Shown here: piece after piece, positions 27,987 through 37,474 of the stretch
Layout of the letters: every line of letters starts with the position of its first letter
Numbering within the stretch: the first letter of the stretch is position 1
From: Brevundimonas nasdae
Lineage (GTDB): Bacteria > Pseudomonadota > Alphaproteobacteria > Caulobacterales > Caulobacteraceae
Direction: 5' to 3'
NCBI RefSeq assembly: GCF_016654005.1
Contig: NZ_JAEPWN010000013.1
Coordinates: 1 to 64,000, forward strand
Length of the DNA stretch: 64,000 bases
Position numbers and translations under genes: made by a program
The notes under the pieces: model-generated
Told to the model about the DNA's origin: nothing
The model's input: the letters and a program-made list of their open reading frames with translations, nothing else
Database searches by the model: none

Positions 27987-28864
27987 CAGTGAAGAACGTT
28001 GAAGAACCGGTCCAGACGGACGTTGAACCAGGTGGTCGGGTTCAGCAGAGATGCGCCCGGCTTCCACGAGAACAGGATGATCTGCGCCTTGCCGACCAGG
28101 TTCTCAGCCGGGACCATGCCAACGCCGCTGGACTGTTCGACGCGGCTGTCAATCGAGTTGTCGCGGTTGTCGCCCATCATGAAGTAATGGCCGACCGGCA
28201 CCTCATAGACCGGGGTGTCGTCCAGATCATTTCCGGGACCGAAGTCCTGGGTCATGAAGCTCTTGCCGTTCGGCAGGGTCTCACGCGCCTGGATCACCGG
28301 GTGCGAACCGAACATGTCCTGCACTTCCTGGGTGCTGACCACGACGTCCTGAACCGGCTTGTCGTTGATATACAGCTTGTTCGAGATCATCTGCACCCGG
28401 TCGCCCGGCAGGCCGATGACGCGCTTGATGAAGTCCGTCTTGTTGTCACGCGGCAGTTTGAACACCACGATGTCGCCGCGCTTCGGGGCCGAGCCCATGA
28501 TGCGGCCGTTGAACAGCGGCGGGCTGAACGGGATCGAGTGTTTCGAAATGCCGTACGACCACTTCGACACGATGATGTAGTCGCCCTCGTACAGGTTCGG
28601 CTCCATCGAGGCCGACGGAATGGTGAACGGCTGGAACAGGAAGATCCGCAGCACCATGGCGATCAGCAGGGCGAAGACGATGGTCTTGAAGATTTCGCCC
28701 GTTTCGCTGGCCGCCGACGGCTTTTCCCTGCCGCTCGGCTTGTCCGCATAGACGGTGCTGTTCCCCGTGGTCGGCGCCTGGACCGCCGAAACGGGCGCGT
28801 CGGCCTCAGAGGCGGCGAACACTTCCTCAGGAGTGGCGTCGTTGGGCTTTTGGTCTTCGCTCAT
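27986..28864 (-). CDS. lepB: Signal peptidase I
   Basis: 292 residues. An acidic/Ala-rich cytoplasmic N-tail of about 60 residues is followed by one membrane helix (about 64-82, IVFALLIAMVLRIFLFQP). The catalytic Ser is in IPSASMEPNL and the general-base Lys in KTDFIKRVIGLPGDRV. The box D/E region has GDNRDNSIDSR. It cleaves Sec/Tat signal peptides at the periplasmic face. The single N-terminal helix and the long tail are common in alphaproteobacteria. It is co-transcribed with rnc. Confidence 0.95.
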   Translation of the reverse strand: MSEDQKPNDATPEEVFAASEADAPVSAVQAPTTGNSTVYADKPSGREKPSAASETGEIFKTIVFALLIAMVLRIFLFQPFTIPSASMEPNLYEGDYIIVSKWSYGISKHSIPFSPPLFNGRIMGSAPKRGDIVVFKLPRDNKTDFIKRVIGLPGDRVQMISNKLYINDKPVQDVVVSTQEVQDMFGSHPVIQARETLPNGKSFMTQDFGPGNDLDDTPVYEVPVGHYFMMGDNRDNSIDSRVEQSSGVGMVPAENLVGKAQIILFSWKPGASLLNPTTWFNVRLDRFFNVLH

Positions 28865-28922
28865 GCGATTAAGGCATCCCTTGCCGCGTCTGCGCGGTCG
28901 TCTGCTGACGGGTATAACGCGA

Positions 28923-29324
28923 TTAAGACAGCGGCAAGGCTTCGATCACCACGAAGGCGAGTGCGTAAGGGTGCTCGTCACTGAGGGTCAGGTGGATTTT
29001 CGCCTCATGCCCCGGCGGCGTCAGACGCTTCAGATGTTCGGCGGCATGGCCGGTCAGGGCCATGGTCGGCTGGCCGGAGCGCAGGTTCACCACCCCCATG
29101 TCGCGCCAATAGACATCGGCCCGCATCCCGGTCCCCAACGCCTTGGCGCAGGCTTCCTTGGCGGCGAAACGCTTGGCGTAGCTCCATGAGGCGTCAGGTT
29201 TGCGATCCGAACGCTCACGTTCGAGGTCGGTGAAGCAGCGTTGCTTGAACCGTTCGCCGAACCGATCCAGCGACGCCTGGATGCGCCGGATGTCAGACAG
29301 GTCCGCGCCGACGCCGATGATCAT
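28923..29324 (-). CDS. acpS: Holo-[acyl-carrier-protein] synthase
   Basis: 133 residues, typical AcpS length. [15 protein letters not shown] holds the first Mg-binding Asp, and [20 protein letters not shown] the Glu/Lys active-site helix. It transfers 4'-phosphopantetheine from CoA to acyl carrier protein. The start overlaps the pdxJ stop (ATGA). A gap of 58 bp separates it from lepB. Confidence 0.95.
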   Translation of the reverse strand: MIIGVGADLSDIRRIQASLDRFGERFKQRCFTDLERERSDRKPDASWSYAKRFAAKEACAKALGTGMRADVYWRDMGVVNLRSGQPTMALTGHAAEHLKRLTPPGHEAKIHLTLSDEHPYALAFVVIEALPLS

Positions 29325-30064
29325 TTTGCCGCATCCATCGCCGCCCGCATCCGCCGGATCGCGCCGTCCAGGCCGATGAAGATCGAATCGCCGATCAGGA
29401 AATGTCCGATGTTCAGCTCTCGGATTTCCGGGATCGCCAGCATCCGCGGCGCCGTGTCGTAGTCCAGACCGTGTCCGGCATGGACCTCAAGCCCCAGGAT
29501 GTCGGCCTGGGCGGCGGCGGCGGCCAGACGCTCGAACTCGATCTCGCGCTCGGCCGGATCGGTCAGGTGGCAGTAGCGGCCGGTGTGGAACTCCACCACC
29601 TGCGCGCCGACGGCGGCGGCGGCCTCCACCTGTTTCTCGGACGGTTCGATGAACAGGGACACGCGGATGCCGGCCTCGGCCAGGGTCTTCACAACCGGCG
29701 CGATCCGCGCCTCATGACCTGCGACCGCCAGCCCGCCTTCGGTCGTCACTTCCTCGCGACGCTCCGGCACCAGACAGGCGGCGTGCGGGCGGTGGCGCAG
29801 GGCGATGGCCAGCATCTCGTCGGTGACCGCCATCTCAAAGTTCAGCGGCTTTCCGGCCCGCGCGCAAAGGGCGCTGAGCACGTCGATGTCGGCGTCGGTG
29901 ATGTGGCGGCGGTCTTCGCGCAGGTGGGCGGTGATGCCGTCTGCGCCAGCGGCCAGCGCCGCTTCCGCCGCCCGCGCCGGATCGGGATGAATGCCGCCGC
30001 GCGCGTTCCGCACGGTCGCGACGTGGTCGATGTTGACGCCCAGGCGAACCCGCTCACGCTTCAT
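29321..30064 (-). CDS. pdxJ: Pyridoxine 5'-phosphate synthase
   Basis: 247 residues. [18 protein letters not shown] is the PdxJ N-terminal signature, and [38 protein letters not shown] and [11 protein letters not shown] follow in family order around the TIM barrel. It condenses 1-deoxy-D-xylulose 5-phosphate with 3-amino-2-oxopropyl phosphate to give pyridoxine 5'-phosphate. It overlaps acpS by 4 nt, the classic pdxJ-acpS pairing, and follows pyrE by 15 bp. Confidence 0.96.
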   Translation of the reverse strand: MKRERVRLGVNIDHVATVRNARGGIHPDPARAAEAALAAGADGITAHLREDRRHITDADIDVLSALCARAGKPLNFEMAVTDEMLAIALRHRPHAACLVPERREEVTTEGGLAVAGHEARIAPVVKTLAEAGIRVSLFIEPSEKQVEAAAAVGAQVVEFHTGRYCHLTDPAEREIEFERLAAAAAQADILGLEVHAGHGLDYDTAPRMLAIPEIRELNIGHFLIGDSIFIGLDGAIRRMRAAMDAAK

Positions 30065-30079
30065 CCCGATAGTCCCTTT

Positions 30080-30664
30080 CTACTTGGACAGCCGACGGCT
30101 GCCCGGATCCTCGACCGGAAGAGCCTCCAGTTCCGGCGGCAGGGCGTCGGCCGGATAGGCCGGCACTTCCAGAGACGCCAGGGCGATCAAGGGCACGCCG
30201 ACGTCCACCTTGCCGCCCGAACGGTCGACGATACAGGCCGCGGCGACGACTTCGCCGCCCGCAGCCTGAATGGCGGCGATGCATTCGCGCGACGACAGGC
30301 CCGTGGTGACGATGTCCTCGACCATGACGATCTTCTCGCCCGGCTCGACCGAGAAGCCGCGGCGCAGCTTGAACTCGCCGCCCTCGCGCTCGACGTACAT
30401 CGAACGGACGTTCAGGTGCTTTGCGGTTTCGTATCCGGGGATGATGCCCCCGACAGCGGGCGAGATGGCGGCGTCCACCGGCCCGACGGTGGCGACGATC
30501 TTGTCCGCCAGCGCCTTGCACAGACGCGCACAGCGGGCGCCGTCCATGAAGACCAGGTTCTTCTGCAGGAAGACCGGGCTGTGCAGGCCGGAGGACAGGA
30601 CGAAGTGGCCTTCGCGCAGGGCGCCAGCGTCGCGGAATTCGTTGAGTACGTCTTCGGTGTTCAT
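30080..30664 (-). CDS. pyrE: Orotate phosphoribosyltransferase
   Basis: 194 residues from the ATG at 30664; the upstream in-frame extension lacks family sequence. [18 protein letters not shown] is the orotate-binding start. The PRPP-binding loop is [17 protein letters not shown]. The flexible loop with [13 protein letters not shown] fits the family. It forms OMP from orotate and PRPP in pyrimidine synthesis. It is the middle of the rsh-LOG-pyrE-pdxJ run, with 52 bp before it. Confidence 0.95.
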   Translation of the reverse strand: MNTEDVLNEFRDAGALREGHFVLSSGLHSPVFLQKNLVFMDGARCARLCKALADKIVATVGPVDAAISPAVGGIIPGYETAKHLNVRSMYVEREGGEFKLRRGFSVEPGEKIVMVEDIVTTGLSSRECIAAIQAAGGEVVAAACIVDRSGGKVDVGVPLIALASLEVPAYPADALPPELEALPVEDPGSRRLSK

Positions 30665-30716
30665 AAAAGCCGTCCTTAGACCCTGACCGCCCGCGAATGA
30701 ACCCTCTAGCGGCGCC

Positions 30717-31475
30717 TCACTCGATGTTTTCGTGTGGGCGCAGGCCGCGCGACAGCAGTTCGGCCCAGATGCCTTCGGCGTCCTCGGCGAAACCAATCAG
30801 GTCCAGATCCGCGCGCGCGATCATCCCATGCTCGACAAGGGCTTCGAAACCGATGACCGAGGTCCAATAGGCCTTGTCCACCAGCACGATCGGCACGGCG
30901 GGCGCCTTGTTGGTCTGGCGCAAGGTCAGGATTTCAAACAGTTCGTCGAAGGTGCCGAACCCGCCTGGGAAGACCACCAACGCATTGGCGCGCATCGCCA
31001 GATGCATCTTCCGCATAGCGAAATAGTGGAACAGGAAGGTCAGCTCCGGCGTCGAATAGGCGTTCGGCGCCTGCTCGTGCGGCAGGGTGACATTGAACCC
31101 GACGGACGGCGCGCCGATGTCGGTCGCACCGCGATTGGCGGCCTCCATGATGCCGGGCCCGCCGCCGGTGGCGATCACATTGTCGCGCGGCTCGCCGACA
31201 TTGCCGCGCAGCGCGCCGCCACGCTCAGACGCCAGTCGTCCAAAGGCCCGCGCGGTCTGGTACCAGGGCTGATCCTCACGGATGCGCGCGCTGCCGAACA
31301 CAACAATGGTCGAACGCACGCCCCAGGCCCGCAGGGCCTCTTCCGCCTTGGCGTACTCCATCAGGAACCGCACGCCGCGCATGGAATCGCTCAGCACGAA
31401 GTCCTGATCCACAGCAGCCATGCGATAGGATGGCGACGCCATCTGGGCGGTGTTCGGCGTGAAGTCTTGCGTCAT
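30717..31475 (-). CDS. LOG-family (TIGR00730-type) nucleotide phosphoribohydrolase
   Basis: 252 residues. It has the Rossmann-like lysine-decarboxylase-type fold with [24 protein letters not shown] and the catalytic [12 protein letters not shown] (PGGxGTxxE). LOG proteins cleave nucleoside 5'-monophosphates, releasing ribose 5-phosphate and a base such as an N6-modified adenine. This belongs to the longer bacterial subgroup with an N-terminal extension of about 50 residues. It overlaps the rsh stop by 1 nt (TAATG), so it is translated with the alarmone enzyme. Its physiological substrate is not known. Confidence 0.9.
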   Translation of the reverse strand: MTQDFTPNTAQMASPSYRMAAVDQDFVLSDSMRGVRFLMEYAKAEEALRAWGVRSTIVVFGSARIREDQPWYQTARAFGRLASERGGALRGNVGEPRDNVIATGGGPGIMEAANRGATDIGAPSVGFNVTLPHEQAPNAYSTPELTFLFHYFAMRKMHLAMRANALVVFPGGFGTFDELFEILTLRQTNKAPAVPIVLVDKAYWTSVIGFEALVEHGMIARADLDLIGFAEDAEGIWAELLSRGLRPHENIE

Positions 31476-33733
31476 TAGCCCCGTGCGCGATCTACTGAAT
31501 CAACAGATGGATTGGCCCGCAGCGCCGCCATGATCATGGTGGCGTGCTTGGCGTCCTCGACCTCGACGTCGACGTCGACGTCGAAGAAGTCCTGTTGGCG
31601 GTGCGCCATCGACAGGTTGATGATGTTGCCGCCCGCCTCGCCGATCAGGGTCGTCACCTGCCCCAGCACGCCCGGCGCATTACGGATTGTGGCGCGGATG
31701 CGGGCGGCAGCCACGGCGTCCGTCTCGGCCTGAGGCGTCCATTGCAGATCGTGCCAGACGGAATCGTCGTCGGCGAAATCGGCCAGGGTCTGGCAGTCAA
31801 TGGTGTGCACCGTCAGCCCCTTCTCGGGCTCCAGAATGCCGACGATCCGGTCGCCGGGCACGGGGGTGCAGCACTGGCCGAAATGCACGGTGACGCCGGG
31901 CGTCAGCCCTCCGCCACGCACGAACAGACGCGCCGTTCCGCCTTCGATCCGCTGTTTCTCCGGCCCGGCCATCAGCCGCCCCTTCAGCGAGGGGAACAGG
32001 GTCTCGGCGACCGAACTGGGCGACAGGCGCCCCCGACCCAGTTCCTCGAACAGGTCGTCTTCCGCCGCCAGCGCCAGGTTTTCGAGAACCGGCTTCAGCG
32101 ACACCTCGGCCAGGGTCTTCTCAACCCGGCTCAGCGTCTGTTGCAGCGCGACGCGGCCCAGTTTGACGAACTCGTCACGCTCGGATGTGCGGATATGGCG
32201 GCGGATGGCCGAACGCGCGCGGCCCGTGACCGTCAGACTGCGCCAGTCGGCCGGCACTTCACGCTTGGCGCCGCGGATGATCTCGACAACGTCGCCGTTC
32301 TGCAGCGAGGTGCGCATCGGCTTCAGTTCGCCATTCACCTTGACCCCGACCGCCGTGTCCCCGACCTCGGTATGAACGGCATAGGCGAAGTCCAGCGGCA
32401 TCCCCCCGCGCGGCAGGGTCACCAGCTTGCCCTTGGGCGTGAAGACGAAGACCTGATCCAGGTACATCTCCAGCTTGGCGTGTTCGACCCAGTCCTCGCC
32501 GCCTTCGCCGTGCTCGATGACCTGAACCAGATGGCGCAGGTTCTGCAGCGGGTCGCGTCCCCCGCCCTTCTCCATCGCTTCACGGTCGAAGCCATAGGAC
32601 TGGTTCTTGTAGCGCCAGTGGGCCGCAACCCCGTCCTCGGCGACCCGGTCCATCGATTCGGTGCGGATCTGCATTTCGATCCGCAGGCCGCGCGGGCCGA
32701 CGACCGTGGTGTGCAGCGAGCGATAGTTGTTCGACTTGGGCGTCGAGATGAAGTCCTTGAACCGCTCGGGCACCATCGGCCATTCGCGGTGGATCACCCC
32801 CATGGCGCGGTAACAGTCATCCTCGGCGTCAACGATGACGCGGAACCCGTAGATGTCCGACAGCGACGAGAAGCCGACCGATTTGCGCTGCAGTTTGCGC
32901 CAGATCGAATAGGGCGTCTTCTGGCGACCGAAGACCCGCGCCTTGACGCCCGCCTCTGACAGGACGCGCTCGACCTCGCCCGAGACACCTTCGATGGCCT
33001 GGCCATGCTCCAGCTTCAACGCCTCCAGACGCCGCTCGATGGCGGTCTTGGCGGTGGGGTTCAGATGGGTGAAGGCCAGTTCTTCCAGCTCGGACGCGAT
33101 CGAGTGGATGCCGATGGAGCGGCCCAGCGGCGCATAGACTTCCAGCGTCTCGCGGCTGATCCGTTCGCGCTTCTCCGGCTTCACATACTGAAGCGTGCGC
33201 ATGTTGTGCAGACGGTCGGCCAGCTTGACCAGCAGCACCCGCACGTCCCGGCTGATGGCCAGAATGAATTTGCGCAGGTTCTCGGCCTGGCGCGTATGCT
33301 CAGCCTGCAGCTCCAGCCGCGACAGCTTGGTCACGCCCTCGACCAGCACGGCGATCTCTTCGCCGAACATCTCCGCAATGTCGTCGCGCGTCGCAGACGT
33401 ATCCTCGACCACGTCATGCAGCAGGGCCGTGACGATGGTGGCGGTGTCGAGCTTGTAGTCGGTCAGTATGCCCGCGACCTGGATCGGGTGGGCGAAATAG
33501 GGATCGCCCGAGGCCCGCAACTGCGAGCCGTGCATCTTCATCGCATAGACGTAGGCGCGGTTCAGCAGCGCTTCGTCAGCGGTGGGGTCATAGGCCTTTA
33601 CGGCCTCGATCAACTCGAACTGGCGCAGGATCGGTGCGCGTTTGACCGCCGGAGTTTCCTCGCCAGCGGTCTTTGATTCGCTTTTGTTCGCACCTTGGTG
33701 CGCCGGCGGAACCGTCTCGGTCCGCGCCGGCAA
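31475..33733 (-). CDS. rsh: Bifunctional (p)ppGpp synthetase/hydrolase, RelA/SpoT homologue
   Basis: Up to 752 residues. The HD hydrolase domain is intact (ALLHDVVEDT and LADRLHNMRTL), and the synthetase domain has DIYGFRVIVD. TGS (VFTPKGKLVTLPRGGMP), a helical/zinc-finger region with FGQCCTPVPGD, and a C-terminal ACT domain follow. The reading frame has no ATG near the expected start. The call at 33733 uses TTG, but the conserved family start (L-R-Q-F-E-L) would lie about 36 codons further in, at a CTG or TTG, so the start is uncertain. It sets (p)ppGpp levels under starvation. It follows rpoZ by 29 bp, as usual. Confidence 0.93.
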   Translation of the reverse strand: MPARTETVPPAHQGANKSESKTAGEETPAVKRAPILRQFELIEAVKAYDPTADEALLNRAYVYAMKMHGSQLRASGDPYFAHPIQVAGILTDYKLDTATIVTALLHDVVEDTSATRDDIAEMFGEEIAVLVEGVTKLSRLELQAEHTRQAENLRKFILAISRDVRVLLVKLADRLHNMRTLQYVKPEKRERISRETLEVYAPLGRSIGIHSIASELEELAFTHLNPTAKTAIERRLEALKLEHGQAIEGVSGEVERVLSEAGVKARVFGRQKTPYSIWRKLQRKSVGFSSLSDIYGFRVIVDAEDDCYRAMGVIHREWPMVPERFKDFISTPKSNNYRSLHTTVVGPRGLRIEMQIRTESMDRVAEDGVAAHWRYKNQSYGFDREAMEKGGGRDPLQNLRHLVQVIEHGEGGEDWVEHAKLEMYLDQVFVFTPKGKLVTLPRGGMPLDFAYAVHTEVGDTAVGVKVNGELKPMRTSLQNGDVVEIIRGAKREVPADWRSLTVTGRARSAIRRHIRTSERDEFVKLGRVALQQTLSRVEKTLAEVSLKPVLENLALAAEDDLFEELGRGRLSPSSVAETLFPSLKGRLMAGPEKQRIEGGTARLFVRGGGLTPGVTVHFGQCCTPVPGDRIVGILEPEKGLTVHTIDCQTLADFADDDSVWHDLQWTPQAETDAVAAARIRATIRNAPGVLGQVTTLIGEAGGNIINLSMAHRQQDFFDVDVDVEVEDAKHATMIMAALRANPSVDSVDRARG

Positions 33734-33762
33734 GATAGTGACGCCTGAGGATGCCTCTTGCG

Positions 33763-34122
33763 TCAGTAGCGCTCCTCCTGACCGCCGTCGCGGTCGCTTT
33801 GCAGCGCGCGGATCAGCTCGGCCTCGGCCATGTTCATGTGCTGGGGTTCGGCCAGCAGGGCGACGACTTCGGCTTCGTCCTCGGCTTCCGTGCGCTCATC
33901 GACGCGTTGCAGCGTGGTGATGATGGTCTCGCGCAGTTCGGTCGGAACGACGGTGTCGTCAGCGATTTCGCGCAGGGCGACGACCGGGTTCTTGTCGTTA
34001 TCGCGGTCGATGGTCAGGGCGGCGCCGTTGGCGATGCTGCGGGCGCGGTGACCGGCCAGCAGAACCAGACCAAAGCGGTTCGGAACCTTCTCGATGCAGT
34101 CTTCGACGGTGACGCGGGCCAT
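33763..34122 (-). CDS. rpoZ: RNA polymerase omega subunit
   Basis: 119 residues. The core [34 protein letters not shown] and [10 protein letters not shown] are the omega signature. The acidic tail ([15 protein letters not shown]) is typical of alphaproteobacteria. It stabilises beta-prime during RNA polymerase assembly and is needed for ppGpp response in many bacteria. Position directly before rsh is conserved. Confidence 0.96.
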   Translation of the reverse strand: MARVTVEDCIEKVPNRFGLVLLAGHRARSIANGAALTIDRDNDKNPVVALREIADDTVVPTELRETIITTLQRVDERTEAEDEAEVVALLAEPQHMNMAEAELIRALQSDRDGGQEERY

Positions 34123-34211
34123 GAAATTCCTCGAACGCGGGGGAGAACCGCGTCAAATACAGATAGGGGCTATGTTTTGCAACGCCAGAGGGGCGGAAGT
34201 TGGGCGTTGCC

Positions 34212-34814
34212 TCAGTCGGCTTGCCCGTGCTCAGCACGAACGGGACGCGCATCCCGCCCCACTGACGCCATCTGCGCCAGATTCGCCGCCGTATGGCCAT
34301 TGACCGGATGCACCCAATCGGGCGCAATCTCCGCAATCGGCCCCATGACGAACAGGCGGGCCGCCGCGCGCGGATGCGGCAGGATCAGCCCGTCCAGATC
34401 GCCGCTAAGCCGCCCATAGGCCACCAAGTCCAGGTCCAGCGTGCGCGGCGCATTGCGGGCGGAGCGTTCACGTCCGAAAGCATCTTCGATCCGGCCCAGC
34501 GTCGCCATCAATTCGTGAGGATCGTGCTCTGTGCGGACAATCACCACGCCGTTCAAAAAGGGCGGGTCCTGCGGATCGGGCCAGGCCATCGAACGCCACC
34601 AGGACGACCGCGCCAACACATCGACGCCCTCGCTGCGGAATCTGGCCAGTGAAGCTTCCAGCACAGCTTCATTTGACGGCCACACCCCCTTGTCATTGCA
34701 GCCCAGCGCCACGATGACTGCGTCGTTCAGGTTCAGCGTCTCATCGATTCCCACGTCGATCCGAGCGTCGGCGCGGACGCTATTTTCTTCATTCCTATTG
34801 ACGGCTTCGACCAT
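34212..34814 (-). CDS. folK: HPPK (folate biosynthesis)
   Basis: 200 residues. Family blocks are AVIVALGCNDKG, FLNGVVIVRT, FGRERSARNAPRTLDLDLV and LILPHPRAAARLFVMGPI; R-x-x-x-R...R-T-L-D-L-D-L is the pyrophosphokinase core with Mg-binding Asp residues. It transfers pyrophosphate from ATP to 6-hydroxymethyl-dihydropterin. The first about 30 residues precede the usual start. The ATG at 34814 overlaps, face to face, the start of the divergent NYN gene. A GTG about 20 codons in is an alternative. Confidence 0.92.
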   Translation of the reverse strand: MVEAVNRNEENSVRADARIDVGIDETLNLNDAVIVALGCNDKGVWPSNEAVLEASLARFRSEGVDVLARSSWWRSMAWPDPQDPPFLNGVVIVRTEHDPHELMATLGRIEDAFGRERSARNAPRTLDLDLVAYGRLSGDLDGLILPHPRAAARLFVMGPIAEIAPDWVHPVNGHTAANLAQMASVGRDARPVRAEHGQAD

Positions 34815-35355
34815 GTTTCATTCCACCGACCGGCTGGCGATCTTCATCGACGGCTCAAACCTCTATTCCGCCGCCCGCGCCCTGCAGCACGATCTGGACT
34901 TCAAGCGGATGCTGGACTGGTTCCGGGCCAAGTCCATTCTGACACGCGCCTATTATTACACGGCCATCGTCGAGGGCGAAGAATTCTCGCCGGTCAAGCC
35001 GCTGATCGACTGGCTCGACTACAACGGCTTCTCGGTCGTCACAAAGCCGGTGAAACGCTTCACCGATGGCCAGGGCCACAGCCGCATCAAGGGCAATATG
35101 GACATCGAGATCGCGGTGGACATGATGGAGCTGGCGCCCGCGCTGGACCACATCGTCCTCTTCTCCGGGGATGGGGATTTCCGCCGCGCGGTCCAGTCGA
35201 TCCAGGCCAAGGGCGTGCGCGTCACCGTCATCTCGACCCAAAAGACCCAGCCGCCGCACATCGCTGACGAACTGCGCCGTCAGGCCGACGCCTTCCTGGA
35301 CCTCAATGACCTGATGAGCGAGTTCGGACGCCCCAAGAGCGGCGGCGGACAATGA
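34813..35355 (+). CDS. NYN-domain (LabA/PIN-like) protein
   Basis: 180 residues from the ATG at 34813. The NYN fold is clear: RLAIFIDGSNLYSAARALQ with the first acidic metal ligand, KGNMDIEIAVDMM, and IVLFSGDGDFRRAVQSIQ with the DGD pair. These are the acidic residues of PIN-like ribonucleases of the LabA/DUF88 group. Loss of substrate specificity data means only an RNase-like role can be suggested. Its stop overlaps the uracil-DNA glycosylase start by 4 nt. Its start overlaps the folK start, so it has no room for a leader outside folK. Confidence 0.88.
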   Translation: MFHSTDRLAIFIDGSNLYSAARALQHDLDFKRMLDWFRAKSILTRAYYYTAIVEGEEFSPVKPLIDWLDYNGFSVVTKPVKRFTDGQGHSRIKGNMDIEIAVDMMELAPALDHIVLFSGDGDFRRAVQSIQAKGVRVTVISTQKTQPPHIADELRRQADAFLDLNDLMSEFGRPKSGGGQ

Positions 35356-35990
35356 GCCTGACGCCGGAGCCCGCGCGCGACTGTCCGCTGTGCCCGCGCC
35401 TGGTTGAATACCGCCACGAGAATGCGCGCAAGGATCCCGACTGGTGGAACGGCCCTGCCCCGTCGTTCGGCGATCCCAACGCACGGCTGCTGATAGCGGG
35501 TCTGGCGCCGGGCCGCACAGGCGCCAACCGCACAGGCCGTCCCTTCACCGGCGACCACGCAGGCTGGCTGCTGTACGACACCTTGAAGAAGACGGGGTTC
35601 GCGCATGGGACCTATGACCCGGACGGCCATGACGACCTGACGCTGACGGACTGCATGATCACCAATGCGGTCCGTTGCGCTCCGCCCGGCAACAAACCCC
35701 TGCCCATCGAAGAGACGACCTGTCGGCCCTTCCTGATCGACCGGCTGAAGCTGTTGCCCAATCTGAAGGTCATCGTGACCCTGGGCGACGTTTCCCGCCG
35801 CAACATCCTGAAGGCCTTCGGACGCCCCGGCACAGCCATGCCCGCCGGTCACGGCGCAGAGGGGCAAGCGGGCGGCTATGTGATCCTGAATTCCTACCAC
35901 TGCTCGCGCCTGAACACGAACACGGGTCGCCTGACGCCCGAGATGTTCGAAGCCATCTTCGAACGCGCCAAGGCCTTGATCGCCGCCTAG
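35352..35990 (+). CDS. Uracil-DNA glycosylase, family 5 (UDGb)-like
   Basis: 212 residues. CPLCPRL near the N-terminus with later Cys residues gives the four-Cys [4Fe-4S] site. The active-site block is GLAPGRTGANRTGRPFTGD, where families 4 and 5 have G-x-A-P-G/A...G-x-P-F. The C-terminal block is NSYHCSRLNTNTGRLT, the family-5 S-Y-H-x-S-R-x-N-T form. Family 5 enzymes remove uracil and other deaminated purines and pyrimidines from DNA. It overlaps the NYN gene, so both are one unit. Confidence 0.87.
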   Translation: MSLTPEPARDCPLCPRLVEYRHENARKDPDWWNGPAPSFGDPNARLLIAGLAPGRTGANRTGRPFTGDHAGWLLYDTLKKTGFAHGTYDPDGHDDLTLTDCMITNAVRCAPPGNKPLPIEETTCRPFLIDRLKLLPNLKVIVTLGDVSRRNILKAFGRPGTAMPAGHGAEGQAGGYVILNSYHCSRLNTNTGRLTPEMFEAIFERAKALIAA

Positions 35991-36013
35991 GGCCGACGGC
36001 GCGGGCGAAGGCG

Positions 36014-36487
36014 TCAGCCCTTGTCCCGCATCAGGCGCGCCTTGTCGCGCTGCCAGTCGCGTTCGGCGGAGGCTTCACGCTTGTCGTGCAGTTTCTTGCC
36101 CTTGGCCAGGGCGATCTCCAGCTTCGCCTTGCCCGCATCGTTCAGGTAGAGCTTCAGCGGAATGATCGTCTGGCCGTCGCGCTGGACGGCGCCGATCAGC
36201 CGGTCGATCTGCTTCCTGTGCAGCAGCAGCTTACGCGGGCGGCGCGGCTCGTGGTTGAAGCGGTAGGCCTGTTTGTACGGCGGGATGTCGGCGTTGATCA
36301 GCACGATCTCGCGCCCCTCCACCGCCGCATAGCTCTCGGCGATATTGGCCCGGCCGTCGCGCAACGCCTTGATCTCGGTGCCCAGCAACTGAATGCCGGC
36401 CTCGATATTGTCCTCAAGGAAATAGTCGAACCGCGCGCGGCGGTTCTCGGCGATCAGCTTGGATTTGGACTGGGGTTTCGGCGCCAT
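36014..36487 (-). CDS. smpB: SsrA-binding protein
   Basis: 157 residues from the ATG at 36487. The OB-fold core has [40 protein letters not shown] and the C-terminal basic tail [20 protein letters not shown]. It binds tmRNA and delivers it to stalled ribosomes. It overlaps dapA by 1 nt (TGATG), a common alphaproteobacterial pairing. It is convergent with the glycosylase gene. Confidence 0.96.
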   Translation of the reverse strand: MAPKPQSKSKLIAENRRARFDYFLEDNIEAGIQLLGTEIKALRDGRANIAESYAAVEGREIVLINADIPPYKQAYRFNHEPRRPRKLLLHRKQIDRLIGAVQRDGQTIIPLKLYLNDAGKAKLEIALAKGKKLHDKREASAERDWQRDKARLMRDKG

Positions 36488-37371
36488 CAGGTCACGCCCG
36501 CTTCCGCCATGGCTCGGTCGATGATCGGCTTGACGGCGTCCGATGTCGGCGACAGCGGCAGGCGCGCCTCCTCGTTGCACAGGCCCAGCTTGGCCAGGGC
36601 GTACTTGGTCGGCGCGGGCGAATTGTCCAGGAACAGCGCCTTGCCCAGTCCGATCAGCCGGTCCTGCCAGGTGCGGGCCGTGGCGTAGTCGCCCGCCGCC
36701 GCCGCATTGTGCAGAGCGACCATGGCTTCGGGCGCCACATTTGACGCCACCGATATCAGACCGACCCCGCCCGTGGCGTGATAGCCCAGATAGCTCAGGT
36801 CATCGCCCGAGATCAGGTCGAACTGGCCATCGATGTTTGTGCGCATCCAGCTGACGCGGCTCATGTCGCCGGTGGCGTCCTTGATGCCGACGATGTTCGG
36901 ATGTGCGGCCAGGCGGGCCACGGTTTCGTTGGCCAGATCAACCCCCGTCCGTCCCGGCACGTTATAGAGCAGGATCGGCAATTGAACGGCGTCGGCGATG
37001 GCCTCGAAATGCGCAGCCATGCCCGCCTGCGACGGGCGGATGTAATAGGGCGTGACCACCAACGCCCCGTCCGCGCCCACAGTCTTGGCATGGCGGGTCA
37101 GGTCAATGGCTTCCTTGGTGTAGGGCGAACCCGTCCCGGCGATGACGCTGACGCGCCCCGCCGCCAGCCGCACGCACAGTTCGATGACATGCTTGTGCTC
37201 GTCCAGATCCATGCTGGCACCCTCGCCCGTCGTGCCCATCGGCACGACGCCGTGCACCCCTGCGGCGATCTGGCGCTCAAGAAGTTTGGCGAATGCGGCC
37301 TCGTCCACGTTTCCGTCACGAAGAGGTGTGATCAGGGCGGTGATCACGCCCTTGAACAAGGGGGCGTTCAT
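36487..37371 (-). CDS. dapA: 4-Hydroxy-tetrahydrodipicolinate synthase
   Basis: 294 residues. [30 protein letters not shown], the catalytic Tyr in [13 protein letters not shown] and the Schiff-base Lys in [12 protein letters not shown] are in family order, ending [17 protein letters not shown]. It condenses pyruvate and aspartate semialdehyde in the lysine/diaminopimelate pathway. It leads the dapA-smpB pair and is divergent from the transglycosylase gene over about 100 bp. Confidence 0.96.
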   Translation of the reverse strand: MNAPLFKGVITALITPLRDGNVDEAAFAKLLERQIAAGVHGVVPMGTTGEGASMDLDEHKHVIELCVRLAAGRVSVIAGTGSPYTKEAIDLTRHAKTVGADGALVVTPYYIRPSQAGMAAHFEAIADAVQLPILLYNVPGRTGVDLANETVARLAAHPNIVGIKDATGDMSRVSWMRTNIDGQFDLISGDDLSYLGYHATGGVGLISVASNVAPEAMVALHNAAAAGDYATARTWQDRLIGLGKALFLDNSPAPTKYALAKLGLCNEEARLPLSPTSDAVKPIIDRAMAEAGVT

Positions 37372-37474
37372 GGAACTAAGCTAGCCTGCGTGGGAGCGGC
37401 GAAGGACACATGTCCAAAGCCTTTTCAGAGCGCGGGAAGTTATGTCGCCAGCGGCTTCGCCGCAACCGGATTGA

